A stretch of DNA of 64,000 nt from Clostridium beijerinckii (GTDB taxonomy: Bacteria > Bacillota > Clostridia > Clostridiales > Clostridiaceae): positions 3,146,501-3,210,500 of the forward strand of contig CP029329.1 of the NCBI GenBank assembly GCA_003129525.1, given 5' to 3'. A program made the translations under genes and the position numbers. The notes under the pieces are model-generated. The model ran no database searches. It worked only from the letters and a program-made list of their open reading frames with translations, and had not been told where the DNA came from. Shown one piece after another: positions 56,874 through 64,000 of this stretch. The stretch's first letter is position 1. The number at the start of each line of letters is the position of its first letter.

Positions 56874-58592
56874 TTATGCCTCCTTGCTGCTTTCTATTTG
56901 TGTTTTATAAATATCTTGATATATTTCACAATTCAGCATAAGTTCATCATGTGTTCCATATCCAACTTTCACTCCATTGTCTATAACTAAAATTTTATCT
57001 GCAAACATAGCTGTTCCACAACGTTGAGTAATTGTAATTATCGTCTGCTTCCTTGTTTTAGACTTTAGATTTTCTCGCACTTTAGCTTCAGTTACTGCGT
57101 CTAGTGCACTTGTTGCATCATCTAATATAAGTACTGAAGAATTTTTAAGTATTCCACGAGCTATTGAAATACGTTGTTTTTGCCCACCTGAAACATTAAC
57201 TCCATCGCTTCCTAAAAGACTTTCGTAACTATCTTGCATTTTCTCTACAAAACCTGCTTGTGCCCTATCTGCAACCTGGTGTAGCATTTCATTTGTAGCC
57301 TTATTGTTCCCCCATCTAATATTTTCAGCAATTGAACCTGAAAAAAGCATAGGCTTTTGTGGCACAATGGCAACACTATTTCGCAGTGAATCAATATTTA
57401 GTGCTTTAATATCACAGCCGTTAACTAAAATTTTTCCGCTGTTTACATCATAAAATCGCAAAAGCAACCAAGCAATTGTGGATTTACCACTACCTGTCGG
57501 TCCAATTATTGCTAAGCTTTGACCATTTTTAATAGAAAATGATAAATCTTTTAAGGCAGGCATGCCACTGCCATTAGGGTATGCAAATGTGACATGTTCA
57601 AAATCAATTTCACCATTTAAGTCCTTTATTTCACCGCGGTGCGTAAAATCGCCATCACAATCAAGCACTTCTTTAATACGCATTGTAGAAGCCTTTGTTC
57701 GTACAAAAGTATTAAATATATTTGTTATCATAATTAAAGATGTAAGAATTTGTGCCATATAAATTGTAAATGCTGTTATATCGCCTGGGTTTGCAAGATT
57801 TAAAGAAAACAATCTGCTCCCAGTAAAAATTACAATTACTGTACCAATTCCAACAGTAAGTGTCATAAGTGGCGAAACTAAGGTAATAACCATTTGAGAT
57901 GATATACCCTTTTGCATTAAATTTATATTTGCATTTTCAAACTTATCAGTTTCCTTATCATATGTTCCAAAAGCCTTAACTAAACGTACTCCTATAAGAT
58001 ACTCCTGAACAACCGAATTTACCTTGTCCATAGCTTTTTGTAATTTATAAAAACGTGGATAACTTAATCTCATACTAACTATAATAAGAATTGCAACTAC
58101 AAAAACAACACTATAAATTATAAGACTTAGCTTGAAATTAAGCAGACTTGCAAGTATGATACTGCCAATACATGTAATAGGTGCTTTCAAAAAAATTCGC
58201 ATAATTCCATTTACAAACTGTATGATTTGCGTTGTATCGTTTGTCATACGCGTAATAAGTGAACCACTTTCAATTTTATCAGCACTTACTTCTGAAAAAT
58301 ACACAATTTTTTCAAATAAATCATATCGTAGATCTGCTCCCATACGCTGGGATACTTTACTTGCCAAAATGTTCCTAGCAACCGCAAAGCAGGCTCCAAC
58401 AGCGGTTACTATAAGCATGAGCATTCCCCAATAATAAACCTTAGAAAGTGACCCCTGTTCAATTCCTGTATTAATAATATTTGACATAAGTGTAGGGCCA
58501 AGCAAATCACAAATTGCCTCAAACGTAACGCAAAAAACAGCTACCCCAAACGGAAATTTATACTTTTTAAAGTACTTACTGTATAAGTTCAT
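56874..58592 (-). CDS. ABC half-exporter, first subunit of pair 2
   Basis: A 572-residue subunit with six membrane helices. The ATPase has Walker A GPTGSGKST, signature [15 protein letters not shown], and ILILDDATSALD, again with Asp replacing the catalytic Glu, which marks the degenerate site. AAAGGG precedes the ATG. It is first in a two-gene operon without its own MarR gene; regulation may be shared with pair 1 or separate. Confidence 0.9.
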   Translation of the reverse strand: MNLYSKYFKKYKFPFGVAVFCVTFEAICDLLGPTLMSNIINTGIEQGSLSKVYYWGMLMLIVTAVGACFAVARNILASKVSQRMGADLRYDLFEKIVYFSEVSADKIESGSLITRMTNDTTQIIQFVNGIMRIFLKAPITCIGSIILASLLNFKLSLIIYSVVFVVAILIIVSMRLSYPRFYKLQKAMDKVNSVVQEYLIGVRLVKAFGTYDKETDKFENANINLMQKGISSQMVITLVSPLMTLTVGIGTVIVIFTGSRLFSLNLANPGDITAFTIYMAQILTSLIMITNIFNTFVRTKASTMRIKEVLDCDGDFTHRGEIKDLNGEIDFEHVTFAYPNGSGMPALKDLSFSIKNGQSLAIIGPTGSGKSTIAWLLLRFYDVNSGKILVNGCDIKALNIDSLRNSVAIVPQKPMLFSGSIAENIRWGNNKATNEMLHQVADRAQAGFVEKMQDSYESLLGSDGVNVSGGQKQRISIARGILKNSSVLILDDATSALDAVTEAKVRENLKSKTRKQTIITITQRCGTAMFADKILVIDNGVKVGYGTHDELMLNCEIYQDIYKTQIESSKEA

Positions 58593-58703
58593 ATTTGTTA
58601 TCCCTTTCTTTCGTTTAAAGTCTAATTCTTATATCATTTTATATTATATTTTTTCCTATCAAAAGGCAATATATATCTTCATATATTTTCCATAATATAA
58701 ATA

Positions 58704-58727
58704 TAGGCTTACACTCATTGAGGTAAG
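58704..58727 (-). terminator. hairpin after the isochorismatase-fold gene
   Basis: GGCTTAC pairs with GTAAGCC around a 10-base loop, followed by TATATTTATATT on the minus strand, about 75 bases after the stop codon. Confidence 0.55.
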
Positions 58728-58800
58728 CCATCTTAAATACTTTATTGCAAATTTGTCATTTAATAATTTTGTTTATTGATTTAAATATTCATATTTCATT

Positions 58801-59394
58801 TTATCTTAATGATAAAGCTATTTCTTCGCTTGTTCGAATCTTACCTATCCTTGGAAATATGTATTTACAAACATAATCGTGTTCTTCTTTTGTTGATGCT
58901 GTCATTGCATCTTCAATAAAAATTTGATTATAGCCCTGTTGAAAGGCTTCTCTGGCTGTTGTATCTACGCCAATTCCAGTAGAAATACCACAGAGTGCAA
59001 TCGTATCGATTCCTCGTCGTCTTAATTGTAAGTCAAGATCAGTACCATAGAATGCTCCCCATTGTCTTTTGGTAATAATATGCGTATTTTTACTATTTGC
59101 TAATTCAGGTACAAAACTATCCCAGCCTTCTGTTAATTGCATTGGATTAACTTTCAAATCAACACTTGGTTTTAACATATCTTTACCATCTACAGAGGAC
59201 ACTCTTACAAGAACTACAAATGCACCCTTCTCTGTGAATGCATTAACTAATCTGCTTGCATTCTGAATAACCTCTGCAGTAGTATGAGGTGAACACTCCC
59301 TGTTCACAATTCCATTTTGTAAGTCAATAATTACAAGTGCTGTTTTTTCTGCTTTAATAGTTTCAGTTTCTTTTCCTAATTTTAAATCTTCCAT
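58801..59394 (-). CDS. isochorismatase-fold hydrolase with Cys-to-Gly at the nucleophile position
   Basis: A 197-residue cysteine-hydrolase-fold protein. Asp24 (LVIIDLQNG) and Lys109 (ITKRQWGAF) of the triad are present. The third position, normally Cys in T-N-x-C-V, reads TGIGVD (Gly142). EntB/PhzD-type isochorismatases also lack this Cys, so an amidase activity is unlikely and an isochorismatase-like or unknown activity is possible. It follows the MFS exporter by about 140 bases in the same direction. Confidence 0.82.
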   Translation of the reverse strand: MEDLKLGKETETIKAEKTALVIIDLQNGIVNRECSPHTTAEVIQNASRLVNAFTEKGAFVVLVRVSSVDGKDMLKPSVDLKVNPMQLTEGWDSFVPELANSKNTHIITKRQWGAFYGTDLDLQLRRRGIDTIALCGISTGIGVDTTAREAFQQGYNQIFIEDAMTASTKEEHDYVCKYIFPRIGKIRTSEEIALSLR

Positions 59395-59533
59395 TTTCTT
59401 TTCTCCTTTTTCATTAATTTTGTTTTTTATATGAAAATCTTAATCATATTTAAGGTTTCCTATTTATTCCATCTGATTGGAATTTAGAATATGTCCAAGG
59501 TCACCACAATGACAAACATTTATTCCACGTACT

Positions 59534-60730
59534 TTAATTTTGTAAAACATTCAATTTTTTATAAACTTTAAAATAAACCCATAATGCATTTATCAGCAAC
59601 AAAGCACTTGTAATAAAAAACACATATCTGATACCAAACCAAGCTGCCACTTGCCCTCCTAAAATTGAACCTCCAAATACACCTAAATATCCTGCGGACA
59701 TGTTAAAGCCAAAAACTCTCCCTGTAAGAGAATCTGGTATGATTTTTTTTATCAGGATATTAACAGATGGAATCAACCCTGCAGTAGCTAGTCCTAATAA
59801 AAAGCGAAGACCTACTAACTGCCAAGGATTCTTAACAAATGCTTGTGGTATAAAAACTAATCCTGCCACTATAAGAGCAACTAATATAACTCTATGCGCT
59901 CCAATTTTATCGGAAAGTTTTCCAAGGTTTGGAGCAGCAATTATATTTGCCAACCCTGATGCTGAGAATGCCATTCCAGCAATCAGTGCAACATGACTAG
60001 TGTTATTGGATAGCTGGGTAACATAAACTGTTACGATTGGTTCTACCGTATATAATGCAACAGTCAATATAAAAAAGGTCACAAACATGGTAATAGTCAA
60101 GCTTTTTTCAGGAACAGTATTCCATACTTCTCTCATACTAAGCGTCTTTTTATCTTCACGAGTAAAAGATTCCTTTACAAATAAAGCGGTTGTAATAAAT
60201 GCAACCATCATTAGTGATCCTGTTATAAAAAACACATTTTGTAAACCAAATTTCTCTCCAATATAACCACCAATCACAGGTCCAAGTAAAGAACCTGCAA
60301 TATTTGATGTTGAAAGGGTGCCTAAAGCAAATCCTGCATGTTCCTTATCTGTCTGAGTTGCAATTAATGTAGTACAAGCTGTTCCATAACCAGTTATAGC
60401 ACCTTGTAATAATCTTAATCCTATAAGTACATATACATTTTGTGCAAAACCCATGCAACCTATAACTATAGACATACCAAGACTTGCCCTAAGTAGCATT
60501 GGCTTTCGCCCAAATTTATCAGCAGCATAACCCCAAATTGGTGAAAAAATAGCTGAAATAATAAATGTAATACCAAAAGCAATTCCTGAAAGTTGTGTTA
60601 TTGAAGCTGTATCTTGAACTCCAAGATGTTGTATATATAGAGGTAATACCGGAGCAATTTGACTCATTCCTATACCTGTTACAAACATTCCAAACCAACA
60701 AACTATTAAATTTCTTTTCCACATTTTCAT
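59534..60730 (-). CDS. MFS multidrug exporter
   Basis: A 398-residue transporter with twelve predicted helices. The motif A loop is in WGYAADKFGRKPMLLRASLG, repeated weakly in the second half as GKLSDKIGAHRVIL. The motif C-like GSLLGPVIGGYIGEKFGL marks a drug/proton antiporter, similar to MdtG-type exporters. It is divergent from the TetR gene, with a double palindrome between them. AAGGAG precedes the ATG. The drug spectrum is unknown. Confidence 0.88.
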   Translation of the reverse strand: MKMWKRNLIVCWFGMFVTGIGMSQIAPVLPLYIQHLGVQDTASITQLSGIAFGITFIISAIFSPIWGYAADKFGRKPMLLRASLGMSIVIGCMGFAQNVYVLIGLRLLQGAITGYGTACTTLIATQTDKEHAGFALGTLSTSNIAGSLLGPVIGGYIGEKFGLQNVFFITGSLMMVAFITTALFVKESFTREDKKTLSMREVWNTVPEKSLTITMFVTFFILTVALYTVEPIVTVYVTQLSNNTSHVALIAGMAFSASGLANIIAAPNLGKLSDKIGAHRVILVALIVAGLVFIPQAFVKNPWQLVGLRFLLGLATAGLIPSVNILIKKIIPDSLTGRVFGFNMSAGYLGVFGGSILGGQVAAWFGIRYVFFITSALLLINALWVYFKVYKKLNVLQN

Positions 60731-60891
60731 AAATATACTCCTTTTTTTGTATGACTTAGTTATTATATAAATTCACTTGAGAATAATATAATATAGATAC
60801 TGCCACCACTACAGGTCGAGCTATACTAAAAATACCAATAAATAAACAAATAAGTGGCAATAAAATTCATGTTATCCTATATGATACTTTC

Positions 60892-60981
60892 TTATATAAG
60901 AATAAACTATAAATTATAGTTTGTAAACTATAATTATAGTTTGATAAATATGTTTTATAATGTTAAACTATTCTTATATAA
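60892..60981. promoter_or_regulatory. TetR operator region: two tandem palindromes inside a 13-bp inverted repeat
   Basis: AAACTATAAATTATAGTTT (60904-60922) and AAACTATAATTATAGTTT (60925-60942) are two adjacent near-perfect palindromes. TTATATAAGAATA (60892-60904) and its exact complement TATTCTTATATAA (60969-60981) flank them. This sits between the divergent MFS and TetR genes and probably controls both. Confidence 0.75.
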
Positions 60982-61004
60982 TGAAATTATAAGGAGTGAT
61001 ACGG

Positions 61005-61565
61005 ATGCAAAAACGAAATTTAACCAAAGAAAAAATTATTCAAGTTGCTTTTTTACTAGCTGATGAAATTGGGCTTAAGCAAGTTACTTTTCCTAAGATT
61101 GCAGAAAAACTGGATATAAAATATCCATCTTTATATAATCATTTCACTAATATGGATAATCTTAAAATAGGAATGACGGTATATCTTTTAAATGAATTAA
61201 ATTTAAAATTAATGCAAAGATTAATTGGTAAAAGTGGTGAAAATGCTATTCGTGAGTTTGCATATGTTTATCGAGACTTTGCTTTTGAAAATAATACTGC
61301 CTATGGGCTTTTTATGAGTATTCCAAGTACAGAAGATGAGGAAGTAAATCGTTTAGCAAAAGAAACATTCAATATTATTCATCAGGTTTTAGATTTTTAT
61401 ATCAAGGATAAAACCCTTTTGGTGCATAAAAGTCGAGCATTAAGGAGCTTTTTACATGGTTTCGTCTCCTTATACTCTTTTGGATATTTACATAATCCAA
61501 TAAATTTAGAAGACAGCTTTGAATTCATGATAGATGATTTTATTTTGTCACTTTCCAGTAAATAG
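61005..61565 (+). CDS. TetR-family regulator of the MFS exporter
   Basis: A 186-residue repressor. The helix-turn-helix is in VTFPKIAEKLDIKYPSLYNH (about residues 31-50), followed by the ligand-binding domain with a WHG-type end (SRALRSFLHGFVSLYSFGY). I start at ATG 61005, eight bases after AAGGAG; a GTG nine bases earlier overlaps it. The divergent exporter and the palindromes between them support a local drug-responsive circuit. Confidence 0.9.
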   Translation: MQKRNLTKEKIIQVAFLLADEIGLKQVTFPKIAEKLDIKYPSLYNHFTNMDNLKIGMTVYLLNELNLKLMQRLIGKSGENAIREFAYVYRDFAFENNTAYGLFMSIPSTEDEEVNRLAKETFNIIHQVLDFYIKDKTLLVHKSRALRSFLHGFVSLYSFGYLHNPINLEDSFEFMIDDFILSLSSK

Positions 61566-61567
61566 AT

Positions 61568-61611
61568 AAAGAAGGAGAACCCCACAATTATGGAGTTCTC
61601 CTTCTTTTTTC
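61568..61611 (+). terminator. terminator of the TetR gene
   Basis: AAAGAAGGAGAAC pairs with GTTCTCCTTCTTT around a 14-base loop, followed by TTTCTTT. Confidence 0.85.
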
Positions 61612-61620
61612 TTTATCTGA

Positions 61621-61706
61621 TGTCTAGCCACCGTAACACTCCTAGCCTCTGTTAAAGTTGGAGATAACAATGGTACGACCCTAGACATTGTGACCCTTGT
61701 GGCTAT
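61621..61706. other. unexplained structured G/C-rich element
   Basis: An 86-base block of much higher G/C content than its surroundings, between convergent TetR and MarR genes. It has overlapping inverted repeats: TGTCTAG/CTAGACA, TAGCCAC/GTGGCTA and ACAATG/CATTGT, all exact. The first two share three bases, so the fold can switch between alternatives. It is outside both terminators' cores, and I do not recognise an RNA or repeat family. Confidence 0.5.
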
Positions 61707-61730
61707 AAGTATCACTTAATTAAATTTTAA

Positions 61731-62171
61731 TCAGCTCTTTTTACTTTTTATCACTGAAATAAGTTCCTCTAATGCTGAGATAATCGCATCAGCTTTTTGA
61801 GGCTCTAAATCTTTCGCAATGGAATCATTAATTTCGCTCGTAATATCACATACATCTTTATTTTTTAAAAATTCAGGAGAAATAGACAACTTAACTGTTC
61901 TCCTGTTTTCTTTAGGTATTTCTCTTATTACAATTTCTTGATTAACTAGTTGATCAACTAACCTTGAAACTGAGCTTTTAGGTAAATCGAGTCTTTCACT
62001 AAGCTCAATTAATGATATACCTTTATTATTATATATTTCAAACATAACCATAAATTGAGAAGTTGTTAATCCAAAATTCTCTGCACCTGATTGCATTTGA
62101 CAGTTTAAGTTTCCTTGAATTTTTCTTAAGAGATACATTATCTTTTGAACACAATTTCTTGCTTCACACAT
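61731..62171 (-). CDS. MarR-family transcriptional regulator
   Basis: A 146-residue regulator. The winged helix is in LIELSERLDLPKSSVSRLVD and the following wing VIREIPKENRRTVKLSI. The head contains two Cys (Cys2 and Cys7, in MCEARNC) that could sense redox or electrophiles, though that is speculative. AAGGAT precedes the ATG. It follows a flavodoxin-like remnant in the same direction. Confidence 0.88.
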   Translation of the reverse strand: MCEARNCVQKIMYLLRKIQGNLNCQMQSGAENFGLTTSQFMVMFEIYNNKGISLIELSERLDLPKSSVSRLVDQLVNQEIVIREIPKENRRTVKLSISPEFLKNKDVCDITSEINDSIAKDLEPQKADAIISALEELISVIKSKKS

Positions 62172-62282
62172 AATTTTTCATCCTTTTTGTATTAGTTTTT
62201 CACTAAATTTTTTCTTTTAGGAATATGAAATAAAGTCGCAATATAGACTAACATGCTGACTTGTTATTTTTTTTAATAAGTC

Positions 62283-62435
62283 TTAACGCTTAGGGAATAA
62301 TTCATTAACTTTTATTTCTGGATGGTTATACTTAGAAATTTGTACAAGTTTTGAATCTTCTAATTGATTGTTTAAATCTTTTGCAACTTTTAAAGAATTC
62401 CCTGTTCCACTAAAAAAATAAATCGTTGTACTCAT
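62283..62435 (-). pseudogene. truncated flavodoxin-like (EFR1-type) gene start
   Basis: GGAGG lies 5 bases before ATG, and the frame reads MSTTIYFFSGTGNSLKVAKD and ends after 50 residues at HPEIKVNELFPKR. SGTGNSL is the FMN phosphate loop of flavodoxins and EFR1 ferredoxin-like proteins, which are five times longer. Only the first strand and helix remain, so this is a stump. Confidence 0.65.
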
Positions 62436-62675
62436 AGTAACCTCCAAATTTTATTATTAAAATTCCAGTTTGAATTGTTCTATATGGAACTGTTTTATAA
62501 TAAACAATATTACTACTATACTTATTAATAGTCAATAAAAAAATAAATCTAACACAAATTAGATAGATCTAGCCTTTTGCTGGATAAATAGAAAGCTGAA
62601 GGTATTTTTATCCAACCAAATCAATTTCTATTATATGAATAATTTAAATTTTTAGTACGGGTATCATAAAAGTAA
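62436..62675. other. intergenic region without recognised features
   Basis: About 240 A/T-rich bases upstream of the flavodoxin remnant, with short weak hairpins (ATCTAA...TTAGAT near 62550; GGATAA...TTATCC near 62581-62614). No gene or known RNA was identified. Confidence 0.4.
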
Positions 62676-62677
62676 CC

Positions 62678-62712
62678 TCAATAAGCTGGGAATTAACTCC
62701 CAGCTTATTGTA
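62678..62712 (-). terminator. terminator after the cupin genes
   Basis: AATAAGCTGGGA and TCCCAGCTTATT form a perfect stem with a short loop, about 60 bases after the cupin stop. Confidence 0.75.
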
Positions 62713-62768
62713 CTATTCAGGCAGAATGAAACTCCGGTTACGCTAATCATTCCGCAAAGTATAATAGA

Positions 62769-63104
62769 TTATTCTCTTATTAATATGTTTAATAACTTTA
62801 CATCTGTTAATGCTTCCATTCCATATTGAATATCAGCCTCTAGTGCAAAAATATCACCCTCAGTTATTACTGACTCATCATTTTCATTGTAAATAACTTT
62901 AGCTTCTCCTTCTATTACAATAAACAAGGATTCCATTTCGTAATATTCCTTATCAATACTTTCTCCTTTTGCATATGAAAAGAATCGTACTTCATGTTTC
63001 TCATTGTCTACTAAGGCCTTACTTGCTATTGTATTTCCTGAATGACTTATCATATCTTTCATTTTTATTGGCTCAAATGGTTTAATATTTCTTAAATACT
63101 TCAT
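62769..63104 (-). CDS. cupin-domain protein
   Basis: A 111-residue single-domain cupin. Motif 1 is degenerate (FSYAKGESIDKEYYEMESLF, without the usual His pair), and motif 2 is GDIFALEADIQYGMEAL. Loss of His ligands suggests a weak or absent metal site. GAGGA precedes the ATG. It follows another cupin gene by 4 bases and is clearly cotranscribed. The ligand is unknown. Confidence 0.8.
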   Translation of the reverse strand: MKYLRNIKPFEPIKMKDMISHSGNTIASKALVDNEKHEVRFFSYAKGESIDKEYYEMESLFIVIEGEAKVIYNENDESVITEGDIFALEADIQYGMEALTDVKLLNILIRE

Positions 63105-63108
63105 AAGC

Positions 63109-63447
63109 TTAATCCTCTTTTACTACTATTAATAGCATCTTCATATCTTCTTTAGCTGTTACTTGATGCTGAATATTTGCTGGCATAACTACCACTTGCC
63201 CTTTATGAGCTTCCATTACTTCGTCGCCTATTTTTACAGTTGCTATTCCTTCTTGAATAACGATCATTGCATCTCCTTTAGCTGCATGAGGTCCTACACC
63301 CTCACCTTTTCCAAATGCTAGTGCAGTAAGTCCTACGCCTTTCTTTTGAGCCATTGTAACAGTTTCTATTTGACCTTCTTTGCAGCTTACTAAGCTATCA
63401 AAATCTATTGCCTTTGATTTTTCTATGTTTTTAATTAATTCTTGCAT
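63109..63447 (-). CDS. cupin-domain protein
   Basis: A 112-residue cupin. Motif 1 is [20 protein letters not shown] (His, Asp in the barrel), and motif 2 is [19 protein letters not shown] with one His. A partial metal site is thus possible. GGGAG precedes the ATG. It lies 20 bases after the dehydratase-type gene, so all three may form one operon. Confidence 0.83.
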   Translation of the reverse strand: MQELIKNIEKSKAIDFDSLVSCKEGQIETVTMAQKKGVGLTALAFGKGEGVGPHAAKGDAMIVIQEGIATVKIGDEVMEAHKGQVVVMPANIQHQVTAKEDMKMLLIVVKED

Positions 63448-63467
63448 CTTTACATTCTCCCTTTCAT

Positions 63468-64000
63468 TTATAAATATGTTGTAAAAGTTTCTATTAATTC
63501 TTCGTTATTTTTATTTATATTACTATCAAAATATAAATCTAATATTGGAGTCTTCATATCCTCTTTATACTTCTCTCGTAATATTTTTAATATTGTAGCT
63601 GTATTTTCATACATTGAGCTTACAAGGATAATTCCATCAACATTTTCTGCTGTAAGTAATTTAGCAAGTCTATATCTTCCACTTCCTCCTGCATAATTTG
63701 GGAGCTTATCTTTTAGTATTTCATTAAGGCTATCAATATCCTTATTAAATGGTGATTTTTCTCCTAAAAGTAAATTAACCTTATTAATAATTTTCTTAGC
63801 TTCATCTACTAATTTTACATATTGCCTATTAGCTTTATTTCTCTTATTGCTAAAGTCTTTATATAACATATATAATTCTTCTGCAAATGGCTGCTTTACA
63901 ACATCATAATCTTTCATTAGCCTTTCTATAAGGTTATTATTTAGATAATCTTTATGTACTACTAAAGCTTCTCCTATTATAAGCAGTTTTTTTCTATTTC
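63468..64000 (-). CDS. 2-hydroxyacyl-CoA dehydratase-type protein, carboxyl end (runs off window)
   Basis: The frame is open from the right edge ([20 protein letters not shown]...) to the stop at 63468, so the true start lies beyond 64000; an internal ATG at 63917 is not the gene start. It resembles the carboxyl end of HgdB-type dehydratase/activase fusion proteins: [15 protein letters not shown], then [35 protein letters not shown] and [20 protein letters not shown]. These proteins handle 2-hydroxyacyl-CoA or related radical reductions; the substrate is unknown. Confidence 0.75.
   Translation of the reverse strand, partial: NRKKLLIIGEALVVHKDYLNNNLIERLMKDYDVVKQPFAEELYMLYKDFSNKRNKANRQYVKLVDEAKKIINKVNLLLGEKSPFNKDIDSLNEILKDKLPNYAGGSGRYRLAKLLTAENVDGIILVSSMYENTATILKILREKYKEDMKTPILDLYFDSNINKNNEELIETFTTYL

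Noticed and set aside
61621-61706. Structured element considered as an integron attC site
   Set aside because: The conserved simple-site pair (RYYYAAC/GTTRRRY) is not present at the ends, and there is no integrase or cassette.
26-64000. tRNA, rRNA and CRISPR genes
   Set aside because: No cloverleaf with a TTC-A-A loop core, no rRNA-like conserved sequence and no spaced repeats were noticed on either strand.

Overview
The window is low-GC DNA with a strong Firmicutes signature: A/T-rich gaps, purine-rich Shine-Dalgarno sites, a T-box leader, two cobalamin riboswitches and many T-tailed hairpins. Gene content (Cys-rich small proteins, 2-hydroxyacyl-CoA dehydratase family protein, cytochrome b5-like protein, pantothenate and branched-chain amino acid biosynthesis) fits a saccharolytic Clostridium, probably near the C. 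beijerinckii group; the species is inference. Most genes are on the minus strand. No rRNA, tRNA or CRISPR array was seen.

1-11.9 kb is a surface-glycan locus. The rfbC-rfbD-rfbB operon, with rfbA further on, makes dTDP-sugars. Next to it are a VioA-like sugar aminotransferase and a NeuD/VioB-like acetyltransferase (together probably dTDP-4-acetamido-4,6-dideoxyglucose) and two large glycosyltransferases, one of them a three-domain fusion. rfbA is split by an 877-nt group II intron that lacks a maturase ORF, and it also has a one-base deletion near its start. A conserved 40-bp element lies upstream of rfbA, the fusion glycosyltransferase and rfbC. Tandem repeats start at the 3' ends of rfbB and panC.

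12-22.4 kb holds the pantothenate cluster (a DUF2520 putative ketopantoate reductase starting at ATT, then panB, panC, panD), a polar amino acid ABC importer, and a cobalt ECF importer in two units (cbiQ-cbiO and cbiM-cbiN), each behind its own cobalamin riboswitch. 22.5-25.6 kb has a small unknown gene, an IS630 remnant, a cytochrome b5-like protein and a complete IS1182-type element.

25.7-49.9 kb is mostly chromosomal housekeeping: SWIM-SNF2 helicase, ABC-F ATPase, TPR membrane protein, T-box-controlled ilvBN, a Cys-rich small protein, two secreted cell-wall enzymes, a two-component system, an HD/HD-GYP protein, a MutS2-like ATPase without Smr, an unusual IMP dehydrogenase, a PHP phosphatase and two GNAT enzymes, with several gene remnants between them.

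50-64 kb is rich in drug-efflux genes: a MarR regulator with two pairs of ABC half-exporters, and an MFS exporter plus isochorismatase-fold protein divergent from a TetR regulator with a double operator. The end holds a second MarR, a flavodoxin remnant, two cupins and the 3' part of a 2-hydroxyacyl-CoA dehydratase-type gene that runs off the window.
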